64,000 bases of DNA from Zea mays. Taxonomy: Eukaryota > Streptophyta > Magnoliopsida > Poales > Poaceae. The position numbers and the translations under genes are program-made. Numbering within the stretch: the stretch's first letter is position 1; each line of letters begins with the position of its first letter. The stretch lies in the NCBI RefSeq assembly GCF_902167145.1, contig NC_050098.1:36512501-36576500 (forward strand). Direction: 5' to 3'. Shown here in pieces: positions 32,154 to 44,964 of the stretch. The notes under the pieces are model-generated. The model saw only the letters and a list, made by a program, of their open reading frames with translations. It made no database searches and had not been told where the DNA came from.

Positions 32154-34721
32154 TTCACAGGTGAATCAGGCTCAGGTCCACAAATGTCGAAGTAGAAACT
32201 ATTCCCGGCCTGAGTGTCCAAAGGTGGTTGTGGTGTCTCCTCTTCAGTTACTTCTACCTCTTCTTCTCGTTCTAATCATAACCATACATATGTATAAGAA
32301 TGGATGCCATGGGATGCTCATGAGGATGCAAAGATAACATAAACTTATTATTTATGTCTTGAATACAACTTTCCTTCACGGAGTTCCGGGAACTTAGGGT
32401 TTCCGGAGTCGGTAAAGGAGTTCGCAGGGCAGGGGGGGTGTTTTGGGGTTTGGTGATCAAACAAGGTCCAAATCAATTCAAACTTTACCCAAGGCTTCTA
32501 AATAATGTATCACACTCATATAAAAATTTTGGGCATTATAGGACTTACCAATTATTTTCTAAAAATCTATAACCAAGATTTTTAACTACTTTAAATACCC
32601 TAAAATTTCTTACTTTCACTAAAAATCACCAACTTATTTTTATTAAATACTATGGAAAATAACAAACCTAGGAAAATTAGTTTCATAATTTTAGCATTTT
32701 TCTACATTTTTCTACATATTTTAAAGCTCTGCTGGAAAAAGAAAAAGAAAAAGATTAAGGGGAACTGGGCCGGATTCAGCCCAGCGGCCCAAGACCAGGG
32801 AGGAAAGCGCCCGCGCGCGGCCGCGCCCTGGCGGCTTTACAGAAAGGTCCTCGGAGTTTTTGTTAACTGGAGATGGGTTCGGTCACTGTTACGTTGAGTC
32901 ACTGACTGTTTGCAGAACACCCCTCTGATTTCTATTCCTTCGCGGGGGAAGGTCCACGACGACGGTGAACGCGACCGAGCTCCGGTGAGCTCGTAGGCCG
33001 GCCGATTGGGGCAAGTACTGGCATCCCCGAGCAGCTAATGCCAAATTGGATCTTCCCCGATCAATTCCCCCAACCCAATTTCGCAAATGGGTGCCTGGTT
33101 GGTTCTGGCCACAGTGACCGAGAATGTTGTGGCGAGATAACCATGTTCCCGGCGACCAGAGGGTTTCTAGTTCAATTGCGTGGGTCGGCGAGCATCACTA
33201 ACATGCACAGATGCTAGAACAGGAACAAGGAGGGTATGAGCAGACCTGTGGAGGGCTGGCCGCGGTGAGGTTGATTTCGGGTGGCGGAAATTTGATTTGG
33301 GGGAAAACCAAAATTCAAGCGCACTGATGCACGATTGATAGCGATTCACGGTGGCTAGGTGGGTGATGATGTTGCGAAGCTAGTGGGGGCTTCAATTTAT
33401 AGGGCTCAACGTCGGTGGCCGAGGAATCGAGCGACAACGCGCGGCGGTCGGAGGAGGAAGAAGGGTACTGGTGCAGTGGCTGGGTGTCCAGCACCGTGGC
33501 ACTTGCTCCGGCGATCAACGAGGAGCAAGGGTGAGTCACGGCGATGCGGTGGAAAGGGGCAGACACGCGGCGCAAGACCGAGCGACGGCGATAACCGGCG
33601 TGCCTATCACCCCAACCGCAAAGCAGAAGGGGGAGACGACGGTGAGTCACCGGAGTGACCTCCAGCTCATCGGCGGCAAAGATCCTTTACCCCGCGACGT
33701 TATCCATCTACCCCAAGCGTGAATCCTGGCGCCGGTGACACGAATCACGGCGAGGCACATCGGCGGTGAGATCTTTTGGGGGCGCAGTAGGTCTGATCCC
33801 AGCCGGGTACTGTACCATGGCGATAGCCATTCAGTCAACCTGACAGACAGAGTTTGGGTCTCATTTCCTCTCAGATTTCTATGGCAGCAAGATCAACACT
33901 TTGCAGCAAAGTGGTGGAGCAATATTCCATCTACAAGATTGCTATATGGTGTTACCACAAAAAGTCACTAAATTCCCTTTGAAATCGAGCTCAAAGTTCA
34001 TCCCATCTCACTGCTCCTGGAAATTCAGTTCAGGGAGGGACTGACAGCCCGACTTTGAGCTTAATTATCTCTCAAATACTCTTAACAACTATGCTTACCA
34101 CCTTAAGCAAAGTTGTTCTCCTTTGATAGATCTTCAAATTTGGTGTGGTGACCTAGGGCAAAAACCCTATGCTTTGAAAGTTACAAAGCCCCAAAGTGGA
34201 GCCTTTAACACTAAATTTCAGACTTGGTATAGAGCTCAAATGAGGTCCATTTTGCATTTAAGTCCAAAACTTAGGGTTTGGCTTGTAAATTCACATATTT
34301 GTGAACCAAAGGACTTAAGACACTTATTTGGCTTGGTTTTTGCACTTTAGTCCAAAAGTGGACTAATTTTGCATATAAGCCCCTAGGGTTTGGTTTTAGG
34401 GTTTTCCAGGGTTTTAATTTGGGTTTCTGGTATCCCAGGGGTATAAAAGTGATTCAAGTTTATTCTTAGGGTCATTTTATGACTTCTACCCTAAAGTCTT
34501 TAGGTTTTCTTAACTTGGTTTAAGTTTTACCCCTTTAACCACTATTTAGGGTTAAGTCCATTAACAAGGGTTCCATTTGCAAAAACAGTAAAACAATACA
34601 ACTTGTTTGAAATTTTTGCCTAGTGAATGCACTCTAGGTGTGTCACACATACGCAATGCCAATGCTCATGATATCATGCTCAAGTTTTTAGTTATAGTAA
34701 CACCAGGGGTGTTACACCTTT

Positions 34722-34764
34722 GATTTCTTTCACTAATCTCAAAGATCATAATTTTGGGTGTTAC
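34722..34764 (-). mobile_element. RE5 solo LTR, right remnant
   Basis: 43 bp after the RE6 target duplication, ending GGGTGTTACA, followed by the RE5 duplication CACAC (34765-34769). It completes the LTR begun at 6533. Confidence 0.8.
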
Positions 34765-34769
34765 ACACA

Positions 34770-35064
34770 CTGGACAGTCCGGTGAATTATAGCGGAGGGT
34801 ATTTTCCAAAAACCCGAAGGTAGCGAGTTGGAGTTGATCCACCCTGGTGCACCGGACACTGTCCGGTGCGCCAGACCAGGGTAGCCTTTGGTTTCTTTTG
34901 CTCCTTCTTTTTGAATCCTATCTTGGACTTTTTATTGGCTTGTGTTGAACCTTTGGCACCTGTAGAACTTATAATCTAGAGAAAACTAGTTAGTCCAATT
35001 ATTTGTGTTGGGCAATTAACCACCAAAATCATTTAGGAAAAGGTTTGACCCTATTTCCCTTTCA
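34770..35064 (-). mobile_element. RE4 3' LTR, right portion
   Basis: It continues the copia LTR interrupted at 6532, from the palindrome half TGGACAGTCCGGTG to ...TATTTCCCTTTCA. On the minus strand this is the LTR start (TGAAAGGG), and it abuts the polypurine tract of RE4 at 35065. Confidence 0.85.
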
Positions 35065-35622
35065 ATCTCCCCCTTTTTGGTGATTGATGCCAACACAAAC
35101 CAAAGCAAATATATAAGTGCAGAATTAAACTAGTTTGCCTAAGGTAAGGGCAAAGGTTGCTTGGAATTAAACCAATTTATATTTTCATAAGATATGCATG
35201 GATTGCTTTCTCCCTTTTAACATTTTGGACCACGCTTGCACCACTTGTTTTGTTTTTGCAAATTCTTTTGGAAATTCTTTTCAAAGTTTTTGAAAATAGT
35301 CAAAGGTATATGACTAAGATTTTGAGAAGCATTTTTAAGATTTGAAATTTTCTCCCCTTGTTTCAAATGCTTTTCCTTTGACTAAACAAAACTCCCCCTT
35401 AATGAAATTCTCCTCTTAGTGTTCAAGAGGGTTTTATCAATTGAAAGAAGATCAAATATTTTAGATACCAAATTTTTGAAAAAAACGCCTCCTTAGAATA
35501 TAGATACCAATTGAGATAGAATTTTCTTAAAGGAATACTTCTTTCAAAGATACCAATTGAAAGAACATTTAAAAACTTAAACGTGTTTCAAATTTTTTTG
35601 AAATTGGCGTGGTGGTGCGGTC
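35065..35622 (-). other. RE4 3' non-coding region, part 1
   Basis: It begins (plus strand) ATCTCCCCCTTTTTGG, the complement of the terminal polypurine tract, and is A/T-rich with further purine tracts. The last five bases CGGTC are the RE8 target duplication. It continues at 46261. Confidence 0.75.
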
Positions 35623-36870
35623 TGATAGTCGCCTAGAGGGGGGGTGAATAGGGCGAAACTGAAATTTACAAATATAAACACAACTACAAGCCGGGTTAGC
35701 GTTAGAAATAAAAACGAGTCCGCGAGAGAGGGTGAAAAACAAATCTCAAGCAAATAAGGAGTGTGACACAAGGATTTGTTTTACCGAGGTTCGGTTCTCG
35801 CAAACCTACTCCCCGTTGAGGTGGTCACAAAGACCGGGTCTCTTTCAACCCTTTCCCTCTCTCAAACGGTCCTTTCGACCGAGTGAGCTTCTCTTCTCAA
35901 ATCAAAACCGGGAACAAAACTTCCCCGCAAGGGCCACCACACAATTGGTGCCTCTTGCCTTGATTACAATGGAGTTTTGATCAAAAGAACAAGTGAGAAA
36001 GAAAAGAAGCAATCCAAGCGCAAGAGCTCAAAAGAACACGACAAATCTCTCTCGCTAATCACTAAAGCTTTGAGTGGAGTTGGAGAGGATTTGATCTCTT
36101 TGGTGTGTCTAGAATTGAATGCCTAGCTCTTGTAAGTGGTTGAGAAGTGGAAAACTTGGATGCAATGAATGGTGGGTGGTTGGGGGTATTTATAGCCCCA
36201 ACCACCAAACTAGCCGTTTGGTGGGGCTGTCTGTCGCATGGTGCACCGGACAGTCCGGTGCACACCGGACATGTCCGGTGCGCCAGCCACGTCACCAAAG
36301 CCGTTGGGTTCTGACCGTTGGAGCTCTATCTTCTGGGTCCGCCTGGATGTCCGGTGGCGCACCGGACATGTACTGTAGAGTGTCCGGTGCGCCAGCATGG
36401 GCGTGCCTGACTTCTGCGCGTGCTGGCGCGCATTTAATGCGTCCGCAGGTAGCCGTTGGCGCCGAAGTAGCCGTTGCCCTGTTGTTACACCGGACAGTCC
36501 GGTGAATTATAGCGGAGCAGCTGCTACGAATTCCCGAGGCCGCCAAGTTCCAGAGCCGCGTCCTCTTGGAGCACCGGACATGTCCGATGAATTATAGCGC
36601 GTCGGCTCTGAAAATTCCCGAGGCTGAGGAGTTCAGCGCGAGGTCCCTTGGTGCACCGGACAGTCCGGTGCGCCAGACCAGGGAGCCTTTCAGAATGCCT
36701 TTAGCTCTCTATTTTGAACCCAATATTGGTCTTTTTAATTGGCTTGTTGTGAACCTTTGGCACCTGTATAACTTATACACTAGAGCAAACTAGTTAGTCC
36801 AATTATTTGTGTTGGGCAATTCAACCACCAAAATTATTTAGGAACTAGGTGTAAGCCTAATTCCCTTTCA
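35623..36870 (-). repeat. RE8 3' LTR
   Basis: 1,248 bp, TGATAGTCGCC... to ...AATTCCCTTTCA. It is 43 bp shorter than the 5' LTR, mainly because single palindromes replace adjacent palindrome pairs near 36490 and 36575. Confidence 0.9.
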
Positions 36871-37708
36871 ATCTCCCCCTTTTTGGTGATTGATGCCAAC
36901 ACAAACCAAAGCAAATATACAAGTGCATAATTGAACTAGTTTGCATAATGTAAGTGCAAAGGTTGCTTGGAATTGAGCCAATATAAATACTTACAAGATA
37001 TGCATGGATTGTTTCTTCATTTTTAACATTTTGGACCACGCTTGCACCACAGATTTTGTTTTTGCAAATTCTTTTGTAAATCCTTTTCAAAGTTCTTTTG
37101 CAAATAGTCAAGGGCAAATGAGTAAGATTTTGTAAAGCATTTTCAAGATTTGAAATTTTCTCCCCTGTTTCAAATGCTTTTCCTTTGACTATACAAAACT
37201 CCCCCTTAATGAAATCCTCCTCTTAGCGTTCAAGAGGGTTTTAAGATATCAATTTTGAAAATACTACTTTCTCCCCCTTTTGAACACAATGAGATACCAA
37301 TTTGAAATTTACCAATTGAAAATCTCCAATTTTAAAATTAGGTGGTGGTGCGGTCCTTTTGCTTTGGGCTCATACTTTCTCCCCCTTTGGCATGAATCGC
37401 CAAAAACGGAATCATTAGAGCCCTAAGAATTACTCTCTCCCCCTTTGGTAATAAATAAATGAGTGAAGATTATACCAAAGATGGAGTCCTTTTGTTTGGT
37501 GCTCATGCTTTCCCCCCCCAGAAATGGAGAGTTGCTTGAAGTGACGGCGAAGGATGAGTTACGGAGTGGAAGCCTTTGTCTTCGCCGAAGACTCCAATTC
37601 CCTTTCAATATACCTATGACGTGGTTTGAAATAGACTTGAAAAACACATTAGTCATAGCATATGAAAGAGACATGATCAAAGGTGTACAAATGAGCTATG
37701 TGTGCAAT
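36871..37708 (-). other. RE8 3' non-coding region with polypurine tracts
   Basis: It starts with the complement of the terminal tract (ATCTCCCCCTTTTTGG) and holds CTCCCCC repeats near 37197, 37268, 37378 and 37435. It also contains the palindrome GTCTTCGCCGAAGAC at 37578-37592 beside an LTR-start-like CCCTTTCAAT. Confidence 0.75.
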
Positions 37709-39926
37709 TTAGCAAAAGAAATTGCGCGAATCAAGAATATTGAGCTCATGCCTAAGTTTGCTAAAAGTTTGTTCATCAAGAGGCTTGGTAAAGATATCGG
37801 CTAATTGATCTTTAGTATTAATGTAAGAAATCTCGATATCTCCCTTTTGTTGGTGATCCCTTAAAAAATGATACCGAATGGCTATGTGTTTAGTGCGGCT
37901 ATGCTCGACGGGATTATCCGCCATCTTGATTGCACTCTCATTATCACATAGTAAAGGGACTTTGGTTAATTTGTAACCGTAGTCCCGCAGGGTTTGCCTC
38001 ATCCAAAGCAATTGCGCGCAACAATGGCCTGCGGCAATGTACTCGGCTTCGGCGGTGGAAAGAGCGACCGAATTTTGCTTCTTTGAAGCCCAAGACACCA
38101 AGGATCTTCCCAAGAACTGGCAAGTCCCCGATGTGCTCTTTCTATTGATTTTACACCCCGCCCAATCGGCATCCAAATAACCAATCAAATCAAATGTGGA
38201 TCCCCTAGAATACCAAAGCCCAAACTTAGGAGTATAAGCCAAATATCTCAAGATTCGTTTTACGGCCGTAAGGTGAGATTCCTTAGGGTCGGATTGGAAT
38301 CTTGCACACATGCAAACAGAGAGCATAATGTCCGGTCAAGATGCACATAAATATAGTAATGAACCTATCATCGACCGGTATACCTTTTGATCGACGGATT
38401 TACCTCCCGTGTCGAGGTCGAGATGCCCATTAGTTCCCATGGGTGTCTTGATGGGCTTGGCATCCTTCATCCCAAACTTGTTTAGAATGTCTTGAATATA
38501 CTTTGTTTGGCTAATGAAGGTGCCCTCTTGGAGTTGCTTCACTTGAAATCCCAAGAAGTACTTCAACTCCCCCATCATAGACATCTCGAACTTTTGTGTC
38601 ATGATCCTACTAAATTCTTCACATGTAGATTCGTTAGTAGACCCAAATATAATATCATCAACATAAATTTGGCATACAAACAAATCATTGTCAAGAGTTT
38701 TAGTGAATAAAGTAGGATCGGCCTTGCCGACTTTGAAGCCATTAGCTATAAGGAAATCTCTTAGGCATTCATACCATGCTCTTGGGGCTTGCTTAAGCCC
38801 ATAAAGCGCCTTAGAGAGCCTATAGACATGGTTAGGGTACTCACCATCTTCAAAGCCGGGAGGTTGCTCAACATAGACCTCTTCCTTGATTGGTCCATTG
38901 AGGAAGGCACTTTTCATGTCCATTTGATAAAGCTTAAAGCCATGGTAAGTAGCATAGGCCAATAATATGCGAATTGGCTCAAGCCTAGCTACGGGTGCAT
39001 AGGTTTCACCGAAGTCCAAACCTTCGACTTGGGAGTATCCTTTGGCCACAAGTCGAGCTTTGTTCCTTGTCACCACACCATGCTCGTATTGCTTGTTGCG
39101 GAATACCCATTTGGTTCCTACAACATTTTGATTAGGACGTGGAACTAAATGCCATACCTTATTCCTAGTGAAGTTGTTGAGCTCCTCTTGCATTGCCATC
39201 ACCCAATCCGAATCTTGTAGTGCTTCCTCTACCCTGTGTGGTTCAATAGAGGAAACAAAAGAGTAATGCTCACAAAAATGTGCAATACGAGATCTAGTAG
39301 TTACCCCCTTATGAATGTCACCGAGGATGGTGTCGACGGGGTGATCTCGTTGGATTGCTTGGTGGACTCTTGGGTGTGGCAGCCTTTGTTCTTCATCCTC
39401 CTTGTCTTGATCATTTGCATCTCCCCCTTGATCGTTGCCGTCATCTTGAGGTGGCTCATTTGCTTGATCTTCTACTTCATCAACTTGAGCTTCATCCTCA
39501 TTTTGAGTTGGTGGAGATGCTTGCGTGGAGGAGGATGGTTGATTTTGTGCATTTGGAGGCTCTTCGGATTCCTTAGGACACACATCCCCAATGGACATGT
39601 TCCTTAGCGCGATGCATGGAGCCTCTTCAATACCTATCTCATCAAGATCAACTTGCTCTACTTGAGAGCCGTTAGTCTCATCAAACACAACATCACAAGA
39701 AACTTCAACCTGTCCGGAGGACTTGTTAAAGACTCTATATGCCCTTGTGTTTGAATCATATCCTAGTAAAAAGCCTTCTACAGTCTTAGGAGCAAATTTA
39801 GATTTTCTACCTCTTTTAACAAGAATAAAACATTTGCTACCAAAGACTCTAAAATATGAAATATTGGGCTTTTTACCGGTTAGGAGTTCATAAGATGTCT
39901 TCTTGAGGATTCGGTGTAGATATAAC
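37709..39926 (-). pseudogene. RE8 pol, 3' part (integrase end, RT, RNase H)
   Basis: On the minus strand this contains the integrase C-terminal region ([28 protein letters not shown]), the acidic linker, RT with YVDDIIFGS, and RNase H ending [11 protein letters not shown]...NFFC. An Arg codon is replaced by TGA at 38336-38338, between RT and RNase H. The upstream part is separated by RE9. Apart from that stop it is very close to RE7 pol. Confidence 0.88.
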
Positions 39927-41187
39927 TGAGAGCACCTAGAGGGGGGGGTGAATAGGTGATCCTGTATAACTTAAACTTATAGCCACAAAAACTTGTTAAG
40001 TGTTAGCACAATAAATGCCAAGTGGCTAGAAAGGAGTCTCAACAAAACACAATACCACAAGAGATCAATCACAGAGTTGACACAGTGGTTTATCCCGTGG
40101 TTCGGCCAAGACCAACGCTTGCCTACTCCACGTTGTGGCGTCCCAACGGACGAGGGTTGCAATCAACCCCTCTCAAGTGGTCCAAAGACCCACTTGAATA
40201 CCACGGTGTTTTGCTTGCTTTTTCTCAATCCCGTTTGCGAGGAATCTCCACAACTTGGAGCCTCTCGCCCTTACAATTGAAGTTCACAAAGAACACAGAG
40301 CAAAGGGGGAATGAGCAACGCACACAAGACTTCAAAAGATCAGAGCAACAACGCGCACACAAGTTGCAACAAGAGCTCGCAACACAACTCAAAGAGTTCG
40401 CAACTCAACAAGAGCTCTAGATGCTATCACAATGAAACGAATGCGCGAGAGCGATGTCTTGGTGCTTAAGAATGTTGTAGGAATGCTTGGTGTCATCCTC
40501 CATGCGCCTAGGGGTCCCTTTTATAGCCCCAAGGCAGCTAGGAGCCGTTGAGAACAAATCAGGAAGGCCATCCTTGCCTTCTGTCATCGGGCGCACCGGA
40601 CAGTCCGGTGCACACCGGACAGTGTCCGGTGCCCGATTCCTTTCCTTAAATGACGAAGCCGACCGTTGCAGATCTGGGAGCCGTTGGCGCACCGGACATG
40701 TCCGGTGCACACCGGACAGTCCGGTGCCCCCTTCCGACCGTTGGCTTGGCCACGTGTCGCGCGCAGAATCCGCGGCCGACCGTTGGCCCTGGCGACCGTT
40801 GACTCACCGGACAGTCCGGTGCACACCGGACAGTCCGGTGAATTTTAGCCGTACGCCGTCAGCAAAATTCCCGAGAGCGGACTCTTCGGCCGAGGCAGCC
40901 TGGCGCACCGGACACTGTCCGGTGCACCACCGGACAGTCCGGTGCCCCAGACCGAAATAGCCCCTTGGCTGTACACAGCCAACTCTTTTCTTTTCTTTTT
41001 CTTCCTGTTTCCAATACTTAGACAAGTATATTAGTACACAAAACCAATGTACTAAGACATAGAAACATACCTTTGCTCTTGATTTTCACTTTGTCCATCC
41101 ACAAGCATGATTTCACATTTAAGCACTTGTGTTGGCACTCAATCACCAAAATACTTAGAAATGGCCCAAGGGCACATTTCCCTTTCA
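39927..41187 (-). mobile_element. RE9: solo copia LTR (Opie-like) inside RE8 integrase
   Basis: 1,261 bp, plus-strand start TGAGAGCACCTAGAGGGGGG, end ...GGGCACATTTCCCTTTCA; target duplication ATAAC at 39922-39926 and 41188-41192. It is the same family as the RE1 LTR (1519-2776). No primer-binding site or internal sequence is present, so it is a recombination product. It contains several CACCGGACAGTCCGGTG palindromes (about 40596-40945). Confidence 0.93.
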
Positions 41188-41192
41188 ATAAC

Positions 41193-42217
41193 CGGTTGAT
41201 GGCGTAGCAGGCGGTGTTGACCGCCTCGGCCCAAAACCGATCCGAAGTCTTGTACTCATCAAGCATGGTCCTTGCCATGTCCAATATAGTTCGATTCTTC
41301 CTCTCCACTACACCATTTTGTTATGGTGTGTAGGGAGAAGAGAACTCATGCTTGATGCCCTCCTCCTCAAGGAAGCCTTCGATTTGAGAGTTCTTGAACT
41401 CCGTCCCGTTGTCGCTTCTTATTTTCTTGATCCTTAAGCCGAACTCATTTTGAGCCCGTCTCAAGAATCCCTTTAAGGTCTCTTGGGTTTGAGATTTTTC
41501 CTGCAAAAAGAATACCCAAGTGAAGCGAGAATAATCATCCACTATTACAAGACAATACTTACTCCCGCCGATGCTTATGTAAGCAATCGGGCCGAATAGA
41601 TCCATGTGGAGTAGCTCAAGCGGCCTGTCGGTCGTCATGATGTTCTTGTGTGGATGATGGGCACCAACTTGCTTTCCTGCTTGGCATGCGCTACAAACCC
41701 TGTCTTTCTCAAAATGAACATTGGTTAGTCCTAAAATGTGCTCTCCCTTTAGAAGCTTATGAAGATTCTTCATCCCAACATGGGCTAGTCGGCGGTGCCA
41801 GAGCCAACCCATGTTAGTCTTAGCAATTAAGCATGTGTCGAGTTCAGCTCTATCAAAATCTACTAAGTATAGCTGACCCTCTAACACACCCTTAAATGCT
41901 ATTGAATCATCACTTCTTCTAAAGACAGTGACACCTACATCAGTAAAGAGACAGTTGTAGCCCATTTTGCATAATTGAGATACGGAAAACAAATTGTAAT
42001 CTAATGAATCTACAAGAAAAACATTGGAAATAGAATGGTCAGGTGATATAGCAATTTTACCCAATCCTTTGAACAAACCTTGATTTCCATCCCCGAATGT
42101 GATAGCTCGTTGGGGATCTTGGTTTTTCTCGTAGGAGGAGAACATCTTCTTCTCCCCTGTCATGTGGTTTGTGCACCCGCTATCGATGATCCAACTTGAG
42201 CCCCCGGATGCATAAAC
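41193..42217 (-). pseudogene. RE8 pol, 5' part (protease motif, integrase)
   Basis: It begins after the acceptor-like TTGTTTTGTAG and contains [10 protein letters not shown], the integrase zinc region and the catalytic motifs DLFGP and SDNGTEF. A Gln codon is replaced by TAA at 41321-41323, just before the ERKNR glutamate motif. The frame then continues to the RE9 insertion. Confidence 0.88.
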
Positions 42218-42230
42218 CTACAAAACAAGT

Positions 42231-44919
42231 TTAGTTCTTGACTTTAGGTACCCAAACGGTTTTGGGTCCTTTGGCATTAGAAACAAGAACTTTGGGAACC
42301 CAAACACAAGTTTTGGAGCTCTTGTGTTTGCCCCCAACATACTTGGCAACGACCTTGCCGGATTTGTTAGTCAAAACATATGATGCATCAAAAGTTTTGA
42401 ATAAAATGTCATGATCATTTGATGCATTAGGAATTCTCTTCTTAGGCAACTTAGCACGGGTTGGTTGCCTAGAGCTAGATGTCTCACCCTTATACATAAA
42501 AGCATGGTTAGGGCCAGAGTGAGACTTCCTAGAGTGAATCCTCCTAATTTTGCTCTCGGGATAACCGGCAGGGTACAAAATGTAACCCTCGTTATCCTGA
42601 GGCATGGGAGACTTGCCCTTTACAAAATTAGACAATCTTTTAGGAGGGGCATTAAGTTTGATATTGTCTCCCCTTTGGAAGCCAATGCCATCCTTGATGC
42701 CGGGGCGTCTCCCACTATAAAGCATACTACGAGCAAATTTAAATTTTTCATTCTCTAAGTTATGCTCGACAATTTTAGCATCTAATTTTGCTATATGATC
42801 ATTTTGTTGTTTAATTAAAGCCATGTGATCATGAATAGCATCAATATCAACATTTCTACATCTAGTACAAATAGAAACATGCTCAACAGTAGATGTAGAG
42901 GGTTTGCAAGATTTTAATTCTACAACCTTAGCATGTAATATATCATTCTCACTTCTAAGGTTAGAAATAGTAACATTGCAAACATCAAAATCTTTAGCCT
43001 TAGCAATTAATTTTTCATTTTCAATCCTAAGACTAGCAAGAGAATCATTCAATTCATCAATCCTAGCAAGTAAATCAACATTATCATCTCTAGGATTGGA
43101 AGTCGAAACATTGCAAACATGAGAATTAACCTTAGCAATTAGTTTGGCATTTTCATTTCTAAGGTTGGCAATAGTGTCATGGCATGTGCTTAGCTCACTA
43201 GATAATTTCTCACATTTTTCTACCTCTAGAGCATAAGCATTCTTAACCTTAACATGCTTTTTATTTTCCTTGATTAGGAAGTCCTCTTGGGAGTCCAAGA
43301 GATCATCCTTTTCATGGATAGCACTAATTAATTCATTTAATTTCTCCTTTTGTTGCATGTTTAAGTTGGCAAAAAGAGTGCACAAGTTATCCTCCTCATC
43401 ACTAGCATTTTCATCACTAGAGGATTCATATCTAGTGGAGGATTTAGATTTAACCTTCTTTTTGCCGTCCTTTGCCATGAGGCACTTGTGGCCGACGTTG
43501 GGGAAGAGGAGTCCCTTGGTGACGGCGATGTTGGCGGCGTCCTCGTCGTCGGAGGAGTCGGTGGAGCTCTCGTCGGAGTCCCACTCGCGGCACATGTGGG
43601 CATCGCCGCCCCTCTTCTTGTGGTACCTCTTCTTTTCTCTCCTCTTGCCCTTCTTGTCGTTATCCCTGTCACTGTCACTTGATAATGGACATTTAGCAAT
43701 AAAGTGACCGGGCTTACCACACTTGTAGCAAACCTTCTTGGAATGGGATTTGTAATCCTTCCCCTTCCGTTGCTTGAGGATTTGGCGAAAGCTTTTGATG
43801 ATTAAAGCCATCTCCTCGTTGTCGAGCTTTGAAGCGTCGATTGGTTGTCTACTTGGTGTAGACTCCTCCTTCTTCTCCTCCGTCGCCTTGAATGCCACCG
43901 GTTGTGCTTCAGATGTGGAGGGATCATCAAGCTCGTTGATCTTCTTTGAGCCCTTGATCATACATTCAAAGCTCACAAAATTCCCGATAACTTCCTCGGG
44001 GGTCATTAGTGTATATCTTGGGTTGCCACGAATTAATTGAACTTGAGTAGGGTTAAGGAAAATATGAGATCTTAGAATAACCTTAACCACCTCGTGGTCA
44101 TCCCACTTTTTGCTCCCGAGGTTGCGCACTTGGTTCACCAAGGTTTTGAGCCGGTTGTACATGTCTTGTGGCTCCTCCCCTTGGTGAAGACGGAAGCGAC
44201 CGAGCTCCCCCTCGATCGTTTCCCTCTTGGTGATCTTGGTGAGTTCATCACCCTCGTGCGCGGTCTTGAGTAAGTCCCAAATCTCCTTTGCACTCTTCAA
44301 CCCTTGCACCTTGTTATATTCCTCTCTACTTAGAGAGGCAAGGAGTATGGTTGTGGCTTGGGAGTTGAAGTGCTCGATTTGGGCCACCTCATCCTCATCA
44401 TAGTCTTCATCCCCTACGGATGGTACCTGTGCACCAAACTCAACAACATCCCATATACTTTTGTGGAGTGAGGTTAGATGAAATCGCATTAAATCACTCC
44501 ACCTAGCGTAATCTTCACCATCAAAAGTTGGTGGTTTGCCTAATGGGACGGAAAGTAAAGGTGTATGTTTAGAAATGCGAGGGTAGCGTAGGGGAATCTT
44601 ACTATACTTCTTGCGCTCTTGGCGCTTAGAAGTGACGGACGCCGCGTCGGAGCCGGAGGTGGATGCCGATGAAGAATCGGTCTCGTAGTAGACCACCTTC
44701 CTCATCCTCTTTTTCTTGTTCACTCCGATGCGGCTTGTGTGAAGAGGATTTCTCCTTCTCTTTGTGGTGTGAAGAAGATTTCTTCTCCTTCCCTTTCGAG
44801 GAGTCCTTCTTCTTCTCCTTCCTCTTGGTGCGGGACTCTTCCGATGAAGTGCTCCCGTGGCTTGTAGTGGGCTTTTCGCCGGTCTCCATCTCCTTCTTGG
44901 CATGATCTCCCGACATCAC
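42231..44919 (-). pseudogene. RE8 gag, frameshifted near its N-terminus
   Basis: The true start is ATG at 44917-44919 (MSGDHAKKEMETGEKPTTSH). The frame is lost around 44715-44725, in the Lys/His-rich region, through a small indel relative to RE7; downstream, the other frame is open to TAA at 42231 and encodes the gag domain, CCHC knuckle CYKCGKPGHFIAKCP and coiled coil. The long minus ORF beginning at 44903 is therefore real only after about residue 65. Confidence 0.88.
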
Positions 44920-44947
44920 TTCGAGCGGTTAGGCTCTAATGAAGCAC

Positions 44948-44962
44948 CAGGCTCTGATACCA
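44948..44962 (-). other. RE8 primer-binding site
   Basis: TGGTATCAGAGC on the minus strand just inside the 5' LTR, a perfect match to the initiator-Met tRNA complement. Confidence 0.85.
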
Positions 44963-44964
44963 AT

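Larger units (their letters stand above)
9996..34716 (-). mobile_element. RE6: complete Ty3/gypsy chromovirus (Del/Tekay type) with RE7 nested in its 3' LTR
   Basis: A minus-strand element with 3' LTR at 9996-23602 (4,041 bp without RE7), polypurine tract, gag-pol, an extra upstream ORF, primer-binding site, and 5' LTR at 29242-34716 (5,475 bp, enlarged by a rearrangement). The target duplication CCTTT is present at 9991-9995 and 34717-34721. Outside the rearranged segment I count by eye 8 substitutions and one 1-bp indel between the LTRs over about 3.7 kb, so the insertion is recent. Clade assignment rests on the RT/integrase style and a C-terminal chromodomain. It is a candidate autonomous element, although the 3' LTR is interrupted. 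Confidence 0.9.
29242..34716 (-). repeat. RE6 5' LTR, chimeric (contains RE7 LTR fragment)
   Basis: It has the same ends as 9996-23602 but carries 1,433 bp more than its RE7-free sister. The excess is a second copy of a 385-bp RE6 LTR segment plus a partial copia LTR (next entries). LTR differences elsewhere: 10343/29589, 10533/29779, 10547/29793, 22035/33149, 22127/33241, 22224/33338, 22418/33532, 22675/33789 and a 1-bp A-run indel near 21412/32525. Confidence 0.9.

Noticed and set aside
44626..44903. Arg-rich N-terminus of the long RE8 gag ORF (MPRRRWRPAKS...)
   Set aside because: It is an out-of-frame reading of the Lys/Ser-rich gag start; the true frame begins MSGDHAKK at 44919 and shifts near 44720.
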